From CAIVAT01 sp038212325 (GTDB taxonomy: Bacteria > Bacteroidota > Bacteroidia > Bacteroidales > FEN-979): a DNA stretch of 29,589 nt. The notes beneath the pieces were generated by a model, which had not been told where the DNA came from, did not search any database, and saw nothing but the letters and a program-made list of their open reading frames with translations. Below, piece after piece: positions 15,470-24,194 of the stretch (position 1 is its first letter; every line of letters begins with the position of its first letter). The stretch covers positions 1 to 29,589 of the forward strand of contig JBBQUQ010000039.1 in assembly GCA_038212325.1 (NCBI GenBank), read 5' to 3'. A program made the translations under genes and the position numbers.

Positions 15470-17605
15470 ATGAAGGTATATCAAACCAACGAAATCCGCA
15501 ACATCGCCCTCATCGGGGGCGCCAAATCAGGTAAAACAACCATAGCCGAAGCCATGCTTTTTGAAGGAGGGGTGATCAGCCGCAGGGGATCAGTGGAAGA
15601 CAAAAATACGGTTTCCGACTATCGTCCCATTGAGCTGGAGCGCCAGAATTCAGTTTCGGCAACGATCCTTTACACCCTATTCGACAACAAGAAGATCAAT
15701 ATAATTGATACGCCCGGGTTTGATGATTTCTGCGGCGAGGTGATTTCGGCGCTTCGGGTGGCCGATACAGCACTGATGGTTGTGAACGGACAGAATGGTG
15801 TTGAAGTCGGCACGGAGATCACCTGGAGGTATGCCACCCGCGCCTACACGCCGGTGATGTTCGTGGTGAACCACCTCGACCAGGAAAATGCCAATTTCGA
15901 CGAGACCCTGCGCCAGATGAAGGCGCAATTCGGCAAGAATGTCACCCTGATGCAATACCCGGTGAACGCGGGTTCGGGGTTTAACACCGTGATCGACCTG
16001 CTGAAAATGAAGCAGTACAAGTTTACCGCCGGCGGTGGAAAACCTGAAATTTCCGACATCCCGGACGGTGAGAAGGATAAGGCCGAGGAGATGTATGCCG
16101 CCCTCATGGAAGAGCTGGCATCGAAAGACGAAGCCCTGATGGAAGTTTTCTTCGACAAGGAGGTTTTGACCGAAGAGCAGATGCTGCAGGCCCTCAAAAC
16201 AGGGTTGATCAACCGTACCATTTTCCCGGTGCTGTGCACCTGCGCCAAGCATGACATGGGCGTTGGCCGCCTGCTCGAATTCATCACCGGCAGCGTGCCC
16301 GCCCCGAACGAAATGCCCGGACTGAAAACCAAGGATGGCAAGACATTGACCTGCAAATCATCTGACCCCGCATCAGCGTTTATTTTCAAAACCTCCATCG
16401 AGCAGCATCTTGGCGAGATATCCTATTTCAAGATTTACGCCGGCGAGATCACCGAAGCCATGGACATGGTGAACCCGGTGCGCCAGTCGAAAGAGCGCCT
16501 GTCACAACTTTTTGTGATCAATGGCAAGAACCGCGAAAAGGTCGAAAAAATGGTGGCCGGTGATATCGGCGCCACGATCAAGCTGAAAAATTCATTCACC
16601 AACAACACCCTGAATTCGCTCAAGAACCCCGACGACGTGATTGAGCCGACCGTTTACCCCGATCCCAAGTTCAGAACAGCCGTTAAGGCGAAAAATACCG
16701 CTGATGATGAGAAGATCAACAGCATATTGAACGAACTCGCCAAGATGGACCCGACGCTGATCATGGGTTATTCACGCGAGCTGAAGCAGATGATCCTGCA
16801 GGGACAGGGCGAGCTTCACCTGAACCTGGCCAAATGGCATGTAGAGGTTTTGGAGAAGATTCCCATGGAATTTTATGCACCGCGGATCCCCTATCGTGAA
16901 ACCATTACCAAATCAGCCAAAGCCACCTACCGCCACAAGAAACAATCGGGAGGTTCAGGCCAGTTTGGTGAAGTGCACATGATGATCCAGCCTTTCAAGG
17001 AAGGCATGGCTGAGCAAACTGAATTCCCGATCCGCGGCCGTGATGTTGTCGACCTCGAGTGGGGCGGAAAGCTGCAGATGAACACCTGTATCGTCGGCGG
17101 CGCCATCGATGCGCGTTTTCTGCCGGCCATCATGAAGGGCGTTATGGAGAAGATGGAAGAGGGACCTCTCACCGGTTCTTATGCCCGCGACATTGTGTTC
17201 AATGTTTACGACGGCAAGATGCACCCGGTCGATTCCAATGAAATCTCGTTCAAGCTTGCAGGCCGCAACGCCTTCCGTGAAGCCTTTAAAAATGCAGGCC
17301 CCAAGATCATGGAGCCGATTTACGATGTTGAAGTCATTGTGCCCGAAGATAAAATGGGTGAAGTCATGACCGACCTGCAGGGGCGCCGTGCCGTCATCAT
17401 GGGCATGGACAGTGAAGGCAACTACCAGAAGATCATGGCCAAAGTGCCCCTGGCGGAGATGAACCGCTACTCCACCGCCCTCAGCTCCATCACGAGCGGC
17501 CGGGCGACTTACGGGATGAAATATGCCGAGTATGCCCAGGTTCCGGGTGATATCCAGGACAAGCTGCTCAAGGCATATGAAGACCAGGAGAAGGACGAGG
17601 AATAG
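15470..17605 (+). CDS. EF-G2, elongation factor G paralogue lacking catalytic His
   Basis: This 711-residue protein has the full EF-G domain plan, but its G domain is remodelled. The P loop is GGAKSGKTT (16-24). Switch I reads ERQNSVSATI instead of ERGITI. G3 reads DTPGFDDF (80-87), so the histidine that activates water is replaced by Phe84. G4 reads NHLD (134-137) instead of NKMD. Domains III-V are well conserved, including the segment ending SGRATYGMKYAEY. The Bacteroides EF-G2 paralogue has the same changes. It supports translation without GTP hydrolysis and is needed during carbon starvation and gut colonisation. The same role here is inferred. It has a strong promoter, and an MFS transporter gene starts 2 bp after its stop. 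Confidence 0.9.
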   Translation: MKVYQTNEIRNIALIGGAKSGKTTIAEAMLFEGGVISRRGSVEDKNTVSDYRPIELERQNSVSATILYTLFDNKKINIIDTPGFDDFCGEVISALRVADTALMVVNGQNGVEVGTEITWRYATRAYTPVMFVVNHLDQENANFDETLRQMKAQFGKNVTLMQYPVNAGSGFNTVIDLLKMKQYKFTAGGGKPEISDIPDGEKDKAEEMYAALMEELASKDEALMEVFFDKEVLTEEQMLQALKTGLINRTIFPVLCTCAKHDMGVGRLLEFITGSVPAPNEMPGLKTKDGKTLTCKSSDPASAFIFKTSIEQHLGEISYFKIYAGEITEAMDMVNPVRQSKERLSQLFVINGKNREKVEKMVAGDIGATIKLKNSFTNNTLNSLKNPDDVIEPTVYPDPKFRTAVKAKNTADDEKINSILNELAKMDPTLIMGYSRELKQMILQGQGELHLNLAKWHVEVLEKIPMEFYAPRIPYRETITKSAKATYRHKKQSGGSGQFGEVHMMIQPFKEGMAEQTEFPIRGRDVVDLEWGGKLQMNTCIVGGAIDARFLPAIMKGVMEKMEEGPLTGSYARDIVFNVYDGKMHPVDSNEISFKLAGRNAFREAFKNAGPKIMEPIYDVEVIVPEDKMGEVMTDLQGRRAVIMGMDSEGNYQKIMAKVPLAEMNRYSTALSSITSGRATYGMKYAEYAQVPGDIQDKLLKAYEDQEKDEE

Positions 17606-17607
17606 GT

Positions 17608-18840
17608 TTGGACGCCTATGCCGTTTTAAAGGTGCGCGACTTCCGGATGTTCCTGTCATTCCGGTTTTTCACCACCATTGCATTCCAGATGCAGGGGCTG
17701 ATCGTCGGCTGGCAGATGTACGAGCTCACGAAAGATCCGCTGGCTCTCGGGCTGATCGGGCTTGCAGAGGCTTTGCCGAACATTGCCACGGCTCTGTATG
17801 CGGGCCATGCCGCCGACCGTTACAACCGGAAACGCATCATTTTCTGGTTCACCCTGCTCTTCCTGGCAGGGACCACCCTGCTGTTTTTGTTTTCCATCAA
17901 ATCGCTTGGCATTGTCGCCGCTTTCGGCGTGTTCCCGATCTACCTGGTGGTGATGATCTCGGGGATCTCCCGGTCGTTCCTCTATCCTTCGATCATCGCC
18001 CTGATGTCGCAGCTCATTCCCAGGCATCTGTACACCAACGCATCAACATGGAGCAGCACGATGTGGCACGTGGCGGCCATCACCGGACCGGCGCTCGGGG
18101 GATTGATCTACGGTTTTTTCGGTGCAAGGGTCGCATACATTTGCGTGCTCTTCTTCCTGCTGCTGGCCCTTGGTCTGCTTGGCTTTTTGAAGAGCCGGCC
18201 GCAACCGGAGTTCGTGCCGGGCGAAACCTTGTACGAACGGTTGTCGTCGGGGCTGAAGTTTGTGTTCAACAACCAGGTGTTACTGGGCGCCATGACGCTC
18301 GACATGTTTGCGGTCCTGTTCGGCGGGGCGGTCGCCATGCTGCCGGTCTTTGCGGCGGAGGTGCTGATGGTGGGGCCTCAGGGACTTGGATTCCTGCGCG
18401 CTGCTCCCATGCTTGGCGCCGTGGCTATGTCGCTGGTGATGGCCCACCGGCCGCCCCTGGTGCATGCCGGAAGGTACCTGATGATCGGCGTGGGAGGTTT
18501 CGGGGTCAGCATCATCTGTTTCGCCCTTTCCCATAACTTCTATCTCTCCCTGGGATTGCTCATGCTGAGCGGCATGTTCGACAACATCAGCGTGATCATC
18601 CGCGCCACGGCCATGCAGCTCCTTACCCCCGATGAAATGCGTGGCAGGGTGGCTTCGGTCAACGCCATTTTCATCGGCTCATCCAATGAGATCGGCTCCT
18701 TCGAATCGGGCGTAGCGGCAAAGCTGATGGGGCTGATCCCTTCGGTGATCTTCGGGGGAATGATGACCCTGGGGATCGTGGGATTCACTACTCGGTTTGC
18801 GCCGAAGTTGCGGAGGCTGAATCTTCGGGAATTGGGGTGA
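17608..18840 (+). CDS. MFS transporter, EntS/MFS_3-like
   Basis: This protein of about 410 residues has roughly twelve hydrophobic segments and the MFS loop motif GHAADRYNRKRIIF between TM2 and TM3 (about 70-83). Together with the MRGRVASVNAIFIGSSNEIG block near 345-365, this places it with the MFS_3 exporters related to EntS. Substrate is unknown. The best start is TTG at 17608, 2 bp after the EF-G2 stop, with GGACGAGGAAT just upstream as a possible ribosome-binding site. The first internal ATG (Met14) would remove part of the N-terminal segment. The close spacing indicates co-transcription with EF-G2. It is convergent with the alcohol dehydrogenase gene, 39 bp away. Confidence 0.85.
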   Translation: MDAYAVLKVRDFRMFLSFRFFTTIAFQMQGLIVGWQMYELTKDPLALGLIGLAEALPNIATALYAGHAADRYNRKRIIFWFTLLFLAGTTLLFLFSIKSLGIVAAFGVFPIYLVVMISGISRSFLYPSIIALMSQLIPRHLYTNASTWSSTMWHVAAITGPALGGLIYGFFGARVAYICVLFFLLLALGLLGFLKSRPQPEFVPGETLYERLSSGLKFVFNNQVLLGAMTLDMFAVLFGGAVAMLPVFAAEVLMVGPQGLGFLRAAPMLGAVAMSLVMAHRPPLVHAGRYLMIGVGGFGVSIICFALSHNFYLSLGLLMLSGMFDNISVIIRATAMQLLTPDEMRGRVASVNAIFIGSSNEIGSFESGVAAKLMGLIPSVIFGGMMTLGIVGFTTRFAPKLRRLNLRELG

Positions 18841-18879
18841 ATTGGGCGACGCGACCTTGTCACCTTTTCACCCTGTAGC

Positions 18880-20022
18880 CTAAAGATACAACCCCACCAG
18901 CGCCCCATAATCCTCCACCGTCATCTTCACATTGCCTCCGCTCACCTTGCTGTGGATCATGGATTCGATGAGGGGTTGACGATGGTCGCCGGGGATATTC
19001 ATTTCAGAGAGTCTGACCGGGCAGCCGAGCGATTTGAAGAGGGCTTCGATCCTCACGATTGATTCATCGGCCGTGAGGGATTCATCGAAAAGTTCAGAAC
19101 CAAGTTGAGAGATGCGGTCGCCGATGCGGTCTTTGAAGTGCCTCATCCATGCGGGGTAGACAATGGTGAGCGAAGCACCATGGGGAACATCGTAAAGCAA
19201 GGAGAGGCAATGGCCCGCACTGTGCACGCCCCAGTCGCCGGTCGACCGGCCATACATGGTCATGCCATTGAGCGCCATGGTGGCGGCAAACATGATCTTT
19301 TCGCGGTATTCGTAATTGTGCAGGTCGCCGAGCAGTTTCGGCCCATATTCCATGGCTTCTTTGACGATGGAGATGACGAACCGGTCGGTGAGGGTGGTTT
19401 CGCCGATGCCGAACCAGGCCTCAAAACAGTGCGCGATCAGGTCGGCGATGCCATAGGCTGTGTAATCCTTGGGTACCGTGAGGGTCAGCGCCGGATCGAG
19501 AAATGAATGTTTCGGGAAGGTAAGGGGAGAGCCGAACGCTGATTTCTGCCCGAGTGCATGGTTGGAGACAACGGCAAACGGGTTCATTTCGGTGCCGGTT
19601 GCAGCAAGGGTCAGGATGGCTACCAACGGAACCGCCTTTTCAGCTTTGGCTTTGCCGGTGAAAAAATCCCAGCCCGGGTTCTGCACCGGGATGGCGACGG
19701 CGATGATCTTCGAAGAGTCGATCACGCTGCCTCCGCCTACTGCGAGGATCACATCGGCCTTGTTATGGCGGCCGATGGCGGCGGCGGCGTCCACATCTTC
19801 GATCACCGGGTTTGACTTGATACCGCCGTATTCGCATATTTCGAAACCCTGTTTCGCCAGGTCATTCATAATGAGGTCATAAAGGCCGCTTTTTTTAACC
19901 GATCCCTTGCCGTAAACCAGCAACACACGGTTGCCGTATTCTTTGAGGGTGGTTCCAAGCGTGGCAAGGATGTTTTTCCCGAAATGAAGGGTGGTGGGGT
20001 TGAATGCGGTGAAGTTTTCCAT
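18880..20022 (-). CDS. Iron-type alcohol dehydrogenase, BdhA/YqhD-like
   Basis: This 380-residue group III dehydrogenase reduces aldehydes to alcohols, probably with NADPH. The cofactor motif GGGSVIDSSK is at 96-105. The metal ligands are all present: D194 and H198 in IADLIAHCFE, H267 in VHSAGH and H281 in VPHGASL. The profile (FTAFNPTTLHFGK start, DWGVHSAGHCLSLLYDVPHG) matches the butanol-dehydrogenase/YqhD branch. Such enzymes dispose of reactive aldehydes or reducing equivalents in fermenting cells. Its start is confirmed by the family's N-terminal ENF motif. A divergent promoter region separates it from kbl. Confidence 0.92.
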   Translation of the reverse strand: MENFTAFNPTTLHFGKNILATLGTTLKEYGNRVLLVYGKGSVKKSGLYDLIMNDLAKQGFEICEYGGIKSNPVIEDVDAAAAIGRHNKADVILAVGGGSVIDSSKIIAVAIPVQNPGWDFFTGKAKAEKAVPLVAILTLAATGTEMNPFAVVSNHALGQKSAFGSPLTFPKHSFLDPALTLTVPKDYTAYGIADLIAHCFEAWFGIGETTLTDRFVISIVKEAMEYGPKLLGDLHNYEYREKIMFAATMALNGMTMYGRSTGDWGVHSAGHCLSLLYDVPHGASLTIVYPAWMRHFKDRIGDRISQLGSELFDESLTADESIVRIEALFKSLGCPVRLSEMNIPGDHRQPLIESMIHSKVSGGNVKMTVEDYGALVGLYL

Positions 20023-20087
20023 GATTGATTTATAGTTAATGTTTATATAATTATCAGTAACGCAAGATTGTTTGTTAATTTAACTTT

Positions 20088-20095
20088 CAAAAATA
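20088..20095 (-). promoter_or_regulatory. -7 box for alcohol dehydrogenase gene
   Basis: The minus strand reads TATTTTTG, a match to TAnnTTTG, about 66 bp upstream of the start. No clear -33 partner was found. Confidence 0.45.
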
Positions 20096-20151
20096 CGACT
20101 AAAAGTTGAGTTGCCACACGACGAGGGACGAAGATTCGTCACCTTTTTCTT

Positions 20152-20159
20152 TACCTTTG
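20152..20159 (+). promoter_or_regulatory. -7 box for kbl
   Basis: TACCTTTG matches TAnnTTTG and lies 28 bp before the ATG at 20188. Confidence 0.65.
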
Positions 20160-20187
20160 CACCCCGGAAATTAACAATCCACAACCT

Positions 20188-21387
20188 ATGTACGGAACAT
20201 TCAAAGACCATCTTCAAAAACAGCTCGATTCGATCATCTCCGACGGATTGTATAAAAAAGAACGCATTCTGACCACCCCGCAGGGCGTTGAAATCAAGAC
20301 AGATCATGGTCACAAGGTTCTTAACTTCTGTGCAAACAACTATCTTGGTCTTTCAAATGACCCAAGGGTGATGGCCGGGGCCAACTACACCTTTTTCCGC
20401 TATGGGTATGGGATGTCGTCGGTTCGTTTCATCTGCGGCACGCAGCAGGTGCACAAGGACCTGGAGGCAAAGCTGAGCGAATTCCTGGGGATGGAGGACA
20501 CGATCCTTTATTCGTCGGCCTTTGATGCCAACGGAGGGGTGTTTGAGCCGCTGCTCGGCGAGCAGGATGCCATCATTTCGGACGAGCTGAATCACGCTTC
20601 CATCATCGACGGGGTAAGGTTGTGCAAGGCCCAGCGGTTCCGTTACAAGAACAACGACATGGACGACCTCGAGGAGGTGTTGCAGGATGCCGGCGAAGCA
20701 CGGTTCAAACTGATCGTGACCGACGGTGTTTTTTCCATGGACGGAATCATTGCGAAGGTCGATCAGATATGTGACCTGGCGGATAAATACAACGCCCTGG
20801 TGATGGTTGACGATTCGCATGCCACCGGCTTTGTTGGCAAGACCGGCCGGGGAACCATCGAACATTGCAACGCCCGGGGACGGGTCGACATCATCTCCAC
20901 CACTTTTGGCAAGGCCCTGGGCGGCGCATCGGGCGGCTGCATCTCGGCCAAAAAGGAGATCGTCGAGATCCTTCGCCAGCGTTCGAGGCCCTACCTCTTT
21001 TCGAACACCCTTGCCCCGGCCATCACCGGCGCCACGCTGGAGGTGCTGAACATGCTTTCGGAGACCACGGCCCTCCGGGACAAACTGTTCGAAAACACGA
21101 AGCTTTTCAGGAAGGGGATGGAAGATTTCGGATTCCGCATCGTGCCCGGCATCCATCCCATTGTTCCCGTGCTGTTCGGGCATCTTCCCAACGATGCCAA
21201 ATTATCGCAGGAGTTTGCCAACGAGCTGCTCGAAGAGGGTGTTTATGTGATCGGGTTCTATTACCCCGTCGTGCCCAAAGGCAAATCACGCATCCGGGTG
21301 CAGATCAGCGCCGCCCATTCGATGGAGCAGATTGGTTTTGCGCTGGATAAGTTCAGGAAAGTTGGTAAAAAACTGGGGGCGATTTAA
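20188..21387 (+). CDS. kbl: Glycine C-acetyltransferase (2-amino-3-ketobutyrate CoA ligase)
   Basis: This 399-residue PLP enzyme joins glycine and acetyl-CoA reversibly with 2-amino-3-ketobutyrate, the second step of threonine breakdown. It matches E. coli Kbl along its whole length: NFCANNYLGLSN (46-57), SSVRFICGTQ, LNHASIIDGVRLCKA (134-148), the PLP-phosphate and His block VDDSHATGF (207-215), and the Schiff-base Lys242 in TTFGKALGGASGG. The C-terminal GFYYPVVPKGKSRIRVQ is also standard. Threonine dehydrogenase, the usual partner, is not in the window. The gene has its own promoter and appears monocistronic. It shares roughly half its residues with the second oxoamine synthase at 24448, so the two are paralogues with separate roles. 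Confidence 0.93.
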   Translation: MYGTFKDHLQKQLDSIISDGLYKKERILTTPQGVEIKTDHGHKVLNFCANNYLGLSNDPRVMAGANYTFFRYGYGMSSVRFICGTQQVHKDLEAKLSEFLGMEDTILYSSAFDANGGVFEPLLGEQDAIISDELNHASIIDGVRLCKAQRFRYKNNDMDDLEEVLQDAGEARFKLIVTDGVFSMDGIIAKVDQICDLADKYNALVMVDDSHATGFVGKTGRGTIEHCNARGRVDIISTTFGKALGGASGGCISAKKEIVEILRQRSRPYLFSNTLAPAITGATLEVLNMLSETTALRDKLFENTKLFRKGMEDFGFRIVPGIHPIVPVLFGHLPNDAKLSQEFANELLEEGVYVIGFYYPVVPKGKSRIRVQISAAHSMEQIGFALDKFRKVGKKLGAI

Positions 21388-21541
21388 AAGCTCCGGCACA
21401 TGAAAGCCGCCGTTAAATATTGTCATATCCGGAGATCGTAATTTATCTGGAAATGATCATCAGCAGGCTGAAAAACAATAAAATGATTTAATGCGTTAAA
21501 TTTCTTGGAGTCAGAACAGAAAACAATCAAAATATAATCCT

Positions 21542-21877
21542 ATGAATACGCTCACCTATAAAGATTATATCGGATCAGTCAGTTTTTCGTCGGAGGATGA
21601 AGTTTTCTATGGGAAAATAGAGCATATAAATGATTTAATAACTTTTGAGTCGGACGATGCCCATGATTTACAAAAAGTATTTGAAGAATCTGTCGATGAT
21701 TATGTCTCTTTTTGCGAGAAAAAGGGGGTGAAACCCGATAAGCCATTTAAAGGTAGTTTCAATATTCGTGTGAAACCTGATATACATAAACTTATTTATC
21801 AAAAAGCAATTCAGCAGGGAATGTCGTTGAACAAATTTATTGAAACAGCCCTGGAGAAAGAATTGAAGAATCATTAA
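21542..21877 (+). CDS. hicB: HicB-family antitoxin-like protein, orphan
   Basis: This 111-residue protein has the two parts of long HicB antitoxins. An N-terminal partial RNase-H-like fold (YKDYIGSVSFSSEDEVFYGKI, ITFESDDAHDLQKVFEESVDDYVSFC) is followed by a C-terminal ribbon-helix-helix segment (FNIRVKPDIHKLIYQKAIQ, then SLNKFIETALEKEL) for DNA binding. The HicA toxin is usually the adjacent gene. Here neither the 154 bp upstream nor the downstream acpS contains one. It may be an orphan regulator or a relic. Its composition is noticeably more AT-rich than its neighbours, consistent with acquisition. It ends 13 bp before acpS. Confidence 0.78.
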   Translation: MNTLTYKDYIGSVSFSSEDEVFYGKIEHINDLITFESDDAHDLQKVFEESVDDYVSFCEKKGVKPDKPFKGSFNIRVKPDIHKLIYQKAIQQGMSLNKFIETALEKELKNH

Positions 21878-21890
21878 TCAGCACCCCGTT

Positions 21891-22286
21891 ATGATCTACG
21901 GCATCGGAACTGACATCATCGAAGTGGCGCGCATCGAAAAGGTGATGTCGCGCGACATCGGTTTCCGGGATAAGATTTTCACCCCCGGCGAGATTGAGTA
22001 TTGCGAGACAAAAAAGCATAAATTCGAGAATTACGCCGCCCGTTTTTCAGCCAAGGAGGCCTTCCTCAAAGCCATCGGCACCGGCTGGCGATTCGGCATC
22101 CGCTTTGGCGACATCGACGTTTATCATGATGAACTCGGGAAGCCGCACATTCATGCAACCGGGAAGGCAAAAGAATTGACTGAAGAGTTGTCAATTTCAA
22201 AAATACATGTATCTTTATCGCATCTAAAAGAACTGGCAACCGCTATTGTAATTCTCGAATGTGAAACCGACAATCCCCATGCCTGA
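21891..22286 (+). CDS. acpS: Holo-ACP synthase
   Basis: This 131-residue enzyme transfers phosphopantetheine from CoA to the serine of acyl carrier proteins. The two metal- and CoA-binding blocks of the AcpS family are present: IGTDIIEVARIEKV with Asp8, and RFSAKEAFLKAIGTG with Glu56. The C-terminal VSLSHLKELATAIVILE is also typical. Length is normal. It is close behind hicB and 122 bp ahead of the acyl-CoA synthetase, with a dense word-repeat tract between. A stand-alone ACP gene lies 1.9 kb downstream and could be a dedicated substrate. Confidence 0.93.
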   Translation: MIYGIGTDIIEVARIEKVMSRDIGFRDKIFTPGEIEYCETKKHKFENYAARFSAKEAFLKAIGTGWRFGIRFGDIDVYHDELGKPHIHATGKAKELTEELSISKIHVSLSHLKELATAIVILECETDNPHA

Positions 22287-22301
22287 CCTCCCATTCTGCA
22301 A

Positions 22302-22392
22302 TTCACGCCTCACGCCTCACGCCTCACGATTTCACCATTTCACCATTTCACCATCTCACCATTTCACCATTTCACCATTTCACCATCTCACC
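22302..22392. repeat. 7-bp tract followed by 8-bp array with 32-bp higher-order period
   Basis: TTCACGC, CTCACGC, CTCACGC and CTCACGA (22302-22329) run into eight 8-bp units (22329-22392). The units are ATTTCACC three times then ATCTCACC, and this block of four is repeated exactly. The array ends 16 bp before the acyl-CoA synthetase start and replaces any recognisable promoter box. Its reverse complement, AAATGGTG-type words, follows the same gene at 24111-24142. Confidence 0.9.
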
Positions 22393-22408
22393 ATTTAATC
22401 CCCTGCCT

Positions 22409-24112
22409 ATGTCCAACATCGGATCCTACGACGAACGTGTAAAAAACTTTGACTGGAACATTGCCGAAAAAGAGCTCGATTACAAGCCGGGCGGCATCAT
22501 CAACATCGGCTGGTACTGTTCCGACCGCATCTGCCAGATGGGCAAGGCCGAAAAGCCTGCTCTGATCTGGGAAGGCTCAACAGGCAATGAAAAGCGGTAT
22601 TCCTACAACGACCTGAGGCTCTACAGCAACACCATCGGCCATTTTCTGCAGGGCCTCGGGGTCAAGCCCGAAGACCGCGTATGCCTGTTCATGGACAAAA
22701 TCCCTGAGCTCTACATCGGTTTCCTGGGCATCCTGAAGATGGGCGGCATTGCGCAGCCCCTTTTCTCGGCATTCGGCGACGAGTCGCTTTTCGTGCGTCT
22801 CGACAACGCGCAAACCACGGCCATCATCACCCAGAAAAAGCATGCTCCCAAGGTTCGCAAGATCATGGAGAAAATGCCATATCTCAAACACCTGATCATC
22901 GTGGATGCCGACCCGGCCAAGCCGCTGCTCGACCGTGAAGTGGCATTTGACATGGAGAAGGCCGAAAAGATCGACAAATTTGAAATCCATCCTACCTATG
23001 CGGAGTCGCCTTCCGTGCTGCATTACACCTCCGGCACAACCGGTCAGCCCAAAGGGGTAAAACATGTTCATTATTCCCTGATCTCCCAGTACCTGACATC
23101 CAAATGGGTGCTCGACCTGCTCGACACCGACATCTACTGGTGCACCGCCGACCCGGGATGGGTTACAGGCACCTCATACGGGATCATCGGCGCATTCAGC
23201 AACGGCGTGACCCAGTGCGTACTCGACGCAGGTTTTTCGGCCGACAACTGGTACCGGTTCATCGAAAAGCACAGGATCAGCATGTGGTATTCGGCGCCCA
23301 CCGCCATCCGCTCGCTGATGAAAGCCGGCGATGAGGTGATTAAAAAATACGACCTGTCGTCGCTGCGGCACCTCGCTTCGGTGGGCGAACCCCTGAACAG
23401 CGAAGCGGTGATATGGTCGGAAAAGGTATTCGGGAAGCCTTTTCTCGACACATACTGGCAAACCGAAACAGGGTCGATGATGATCACCAACTTCCCCGGC
23501 ATGAAGATCAAGCCCGGTTCCATGGGCAAGCCCTTCCCGGGGATAACGGCGACAGTTATCGATGCGGAAACATTCGAGCCCTTTGGCGAATCCGGGAAGA
23601 TCGGGCTCATCGCCATCAGGCCGGGCTGGCCTTCGATGATGCGCACTTACTGGCGCAACGAAGAGACTTACCAGAAGAAATTCCAGAACGGCTGGTACCT
23701 TCCCGGCGACCGGTCGAGCATCGACAACGAAGGGTATTTCTGGTTTGTGGGGCGCGACGACGATGTGATCAACACCGGCGGCCACCTGGTAAGCCCGTTC
23801 GAGGTGGAATCTGCCCTGCTCGAGCATCCCGCGGTGGCCGAATCGGCCGTTGTAGCCAAGCCCGACTTTGTAAACATGGAGGTGGTGAAGGCGTTTGTTA
23901 CTCTGAAGCCAGGTTTTGTCGGCAGCAAAGACCTCGACCTTGAGATCATGAACTTTGTGCGTAAAAAGTTATCGCCGCTGGCCATGCCACAGGAGATCGA
24001 ATTCATCGCTACCCTGCCCAAAACCCGAAGCGGCAAAATCATGCGCCGCATCCTGCATGCAAAGGAATGGGGCGAGGAGATCGGGGATACATCAACCCTG
24101 GAAGATGATTAA
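22409..24112 (+). CDS. acsA: AcsA-like acetyl/acyl-CoA synthetase
   Basis: This 567-residue ANL-family ligase activates acetate or a short acid with ATP to the adenylate and then the thioester. It has the P loop YTSGTTGQPKGVKH (206-219), TADPGWVTGTSYG (A4 region), TYWQTETGSMMI (A5), GWYLPGDR (A7), GRDDDVINTGGHLVSP (A8) and the C-terminal catalytic Lys543 in PKTRSGKIMRR. That lysine is the one acetylated in regulated synthetases. Size and motifs fit Bacillus AcsA rather than the longer enterobacterial Acs. Downstream are a stand-alone ACP and an oxoamine synthase on the same strand. The convergent operon beyond encodes acetate uptake. Inverted octamer arrays flank the gene on both sides; the downstream one begins inside the stop codon. 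Acetate as substrate is likely but not proven. Confidence 0.9.
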   Translation: MSNIGSYDERVKNFDWNIAEKELDYKPGGIINIGWYCSDRICQMGKAEKPALIWEGSTGNEKRYSYNDLRLYSNTIGHFLQGLGVKPEDRVCLFMDKIPELYIGFLGILKMGGIAQPLFSAFGDESLFVRLDNAQTTAIITQKKHAPKVRKIMEKMPYLKHLIIVDADPAKPLLDREVAFDMEKAEKIDKFEIHPTYAESPSVLHYTSGTTGQPKGVKHVHYSLISQYLTSKWVLDLLDTDIYWCTADPGWVTGTSYGIIGAFSNGVTQCVLDAGFSADNWYRFIEKHRISMWYSAPTAIRSLMKAGDEVIKKYDLSSLRHLASVGEPLNSEAVIWSEKVFGKPFLDTYWQTETGSMMITNFPGMKIKPGSMGKPFPGITATVIDAETFEPFGESGKIGLIAIRPGWPSMMRTYWRNEETYQKKFQNGWYLPGDRSSIDNEGYFWFVGRDDDVINTGGHLVSPFEVESALLEHPAVAESAVVAKPDFVNMEVVKAFVTLKPGFVGSKDLDLEIMNFVRKKLSPLAMPQEIEFIATLPKTRSGKIMRRILHAKEWGEEIGDTSTLEDD

Positions 24113-24142
24113 ATAGTGAAATAGTGAAATGGTGAAATAGTG
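24111..24142. repeat. Octamer tract AAATAGTG x4, at acsA stop
   Basis: AAATAGTG, AAATAGTG, AAATGGTG and AAATAGTG fill 32 bp, starting within the TAA stop codon. The words are the reverse complement of those upstream of the gene (22329-22392), apart from one or two bases. Confidence 0.85.
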
Positions 24143-24194
24143 AAAATTTACAAAACCTTTATTAATAACTTTAAAACGACAGGAGAACCACCCA

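Noticed and set aside
21388..21541. Possible hicA toxin upstream of hicB
   Set aside because: Reading all three plus-strand frames gives only peptides shorter than 15 residues without the HicA pattern.
22329..22392. Possible CRISPR array
   Set aside because: Units are 8 bp with no spacers between them and there are no cas genes nearby.
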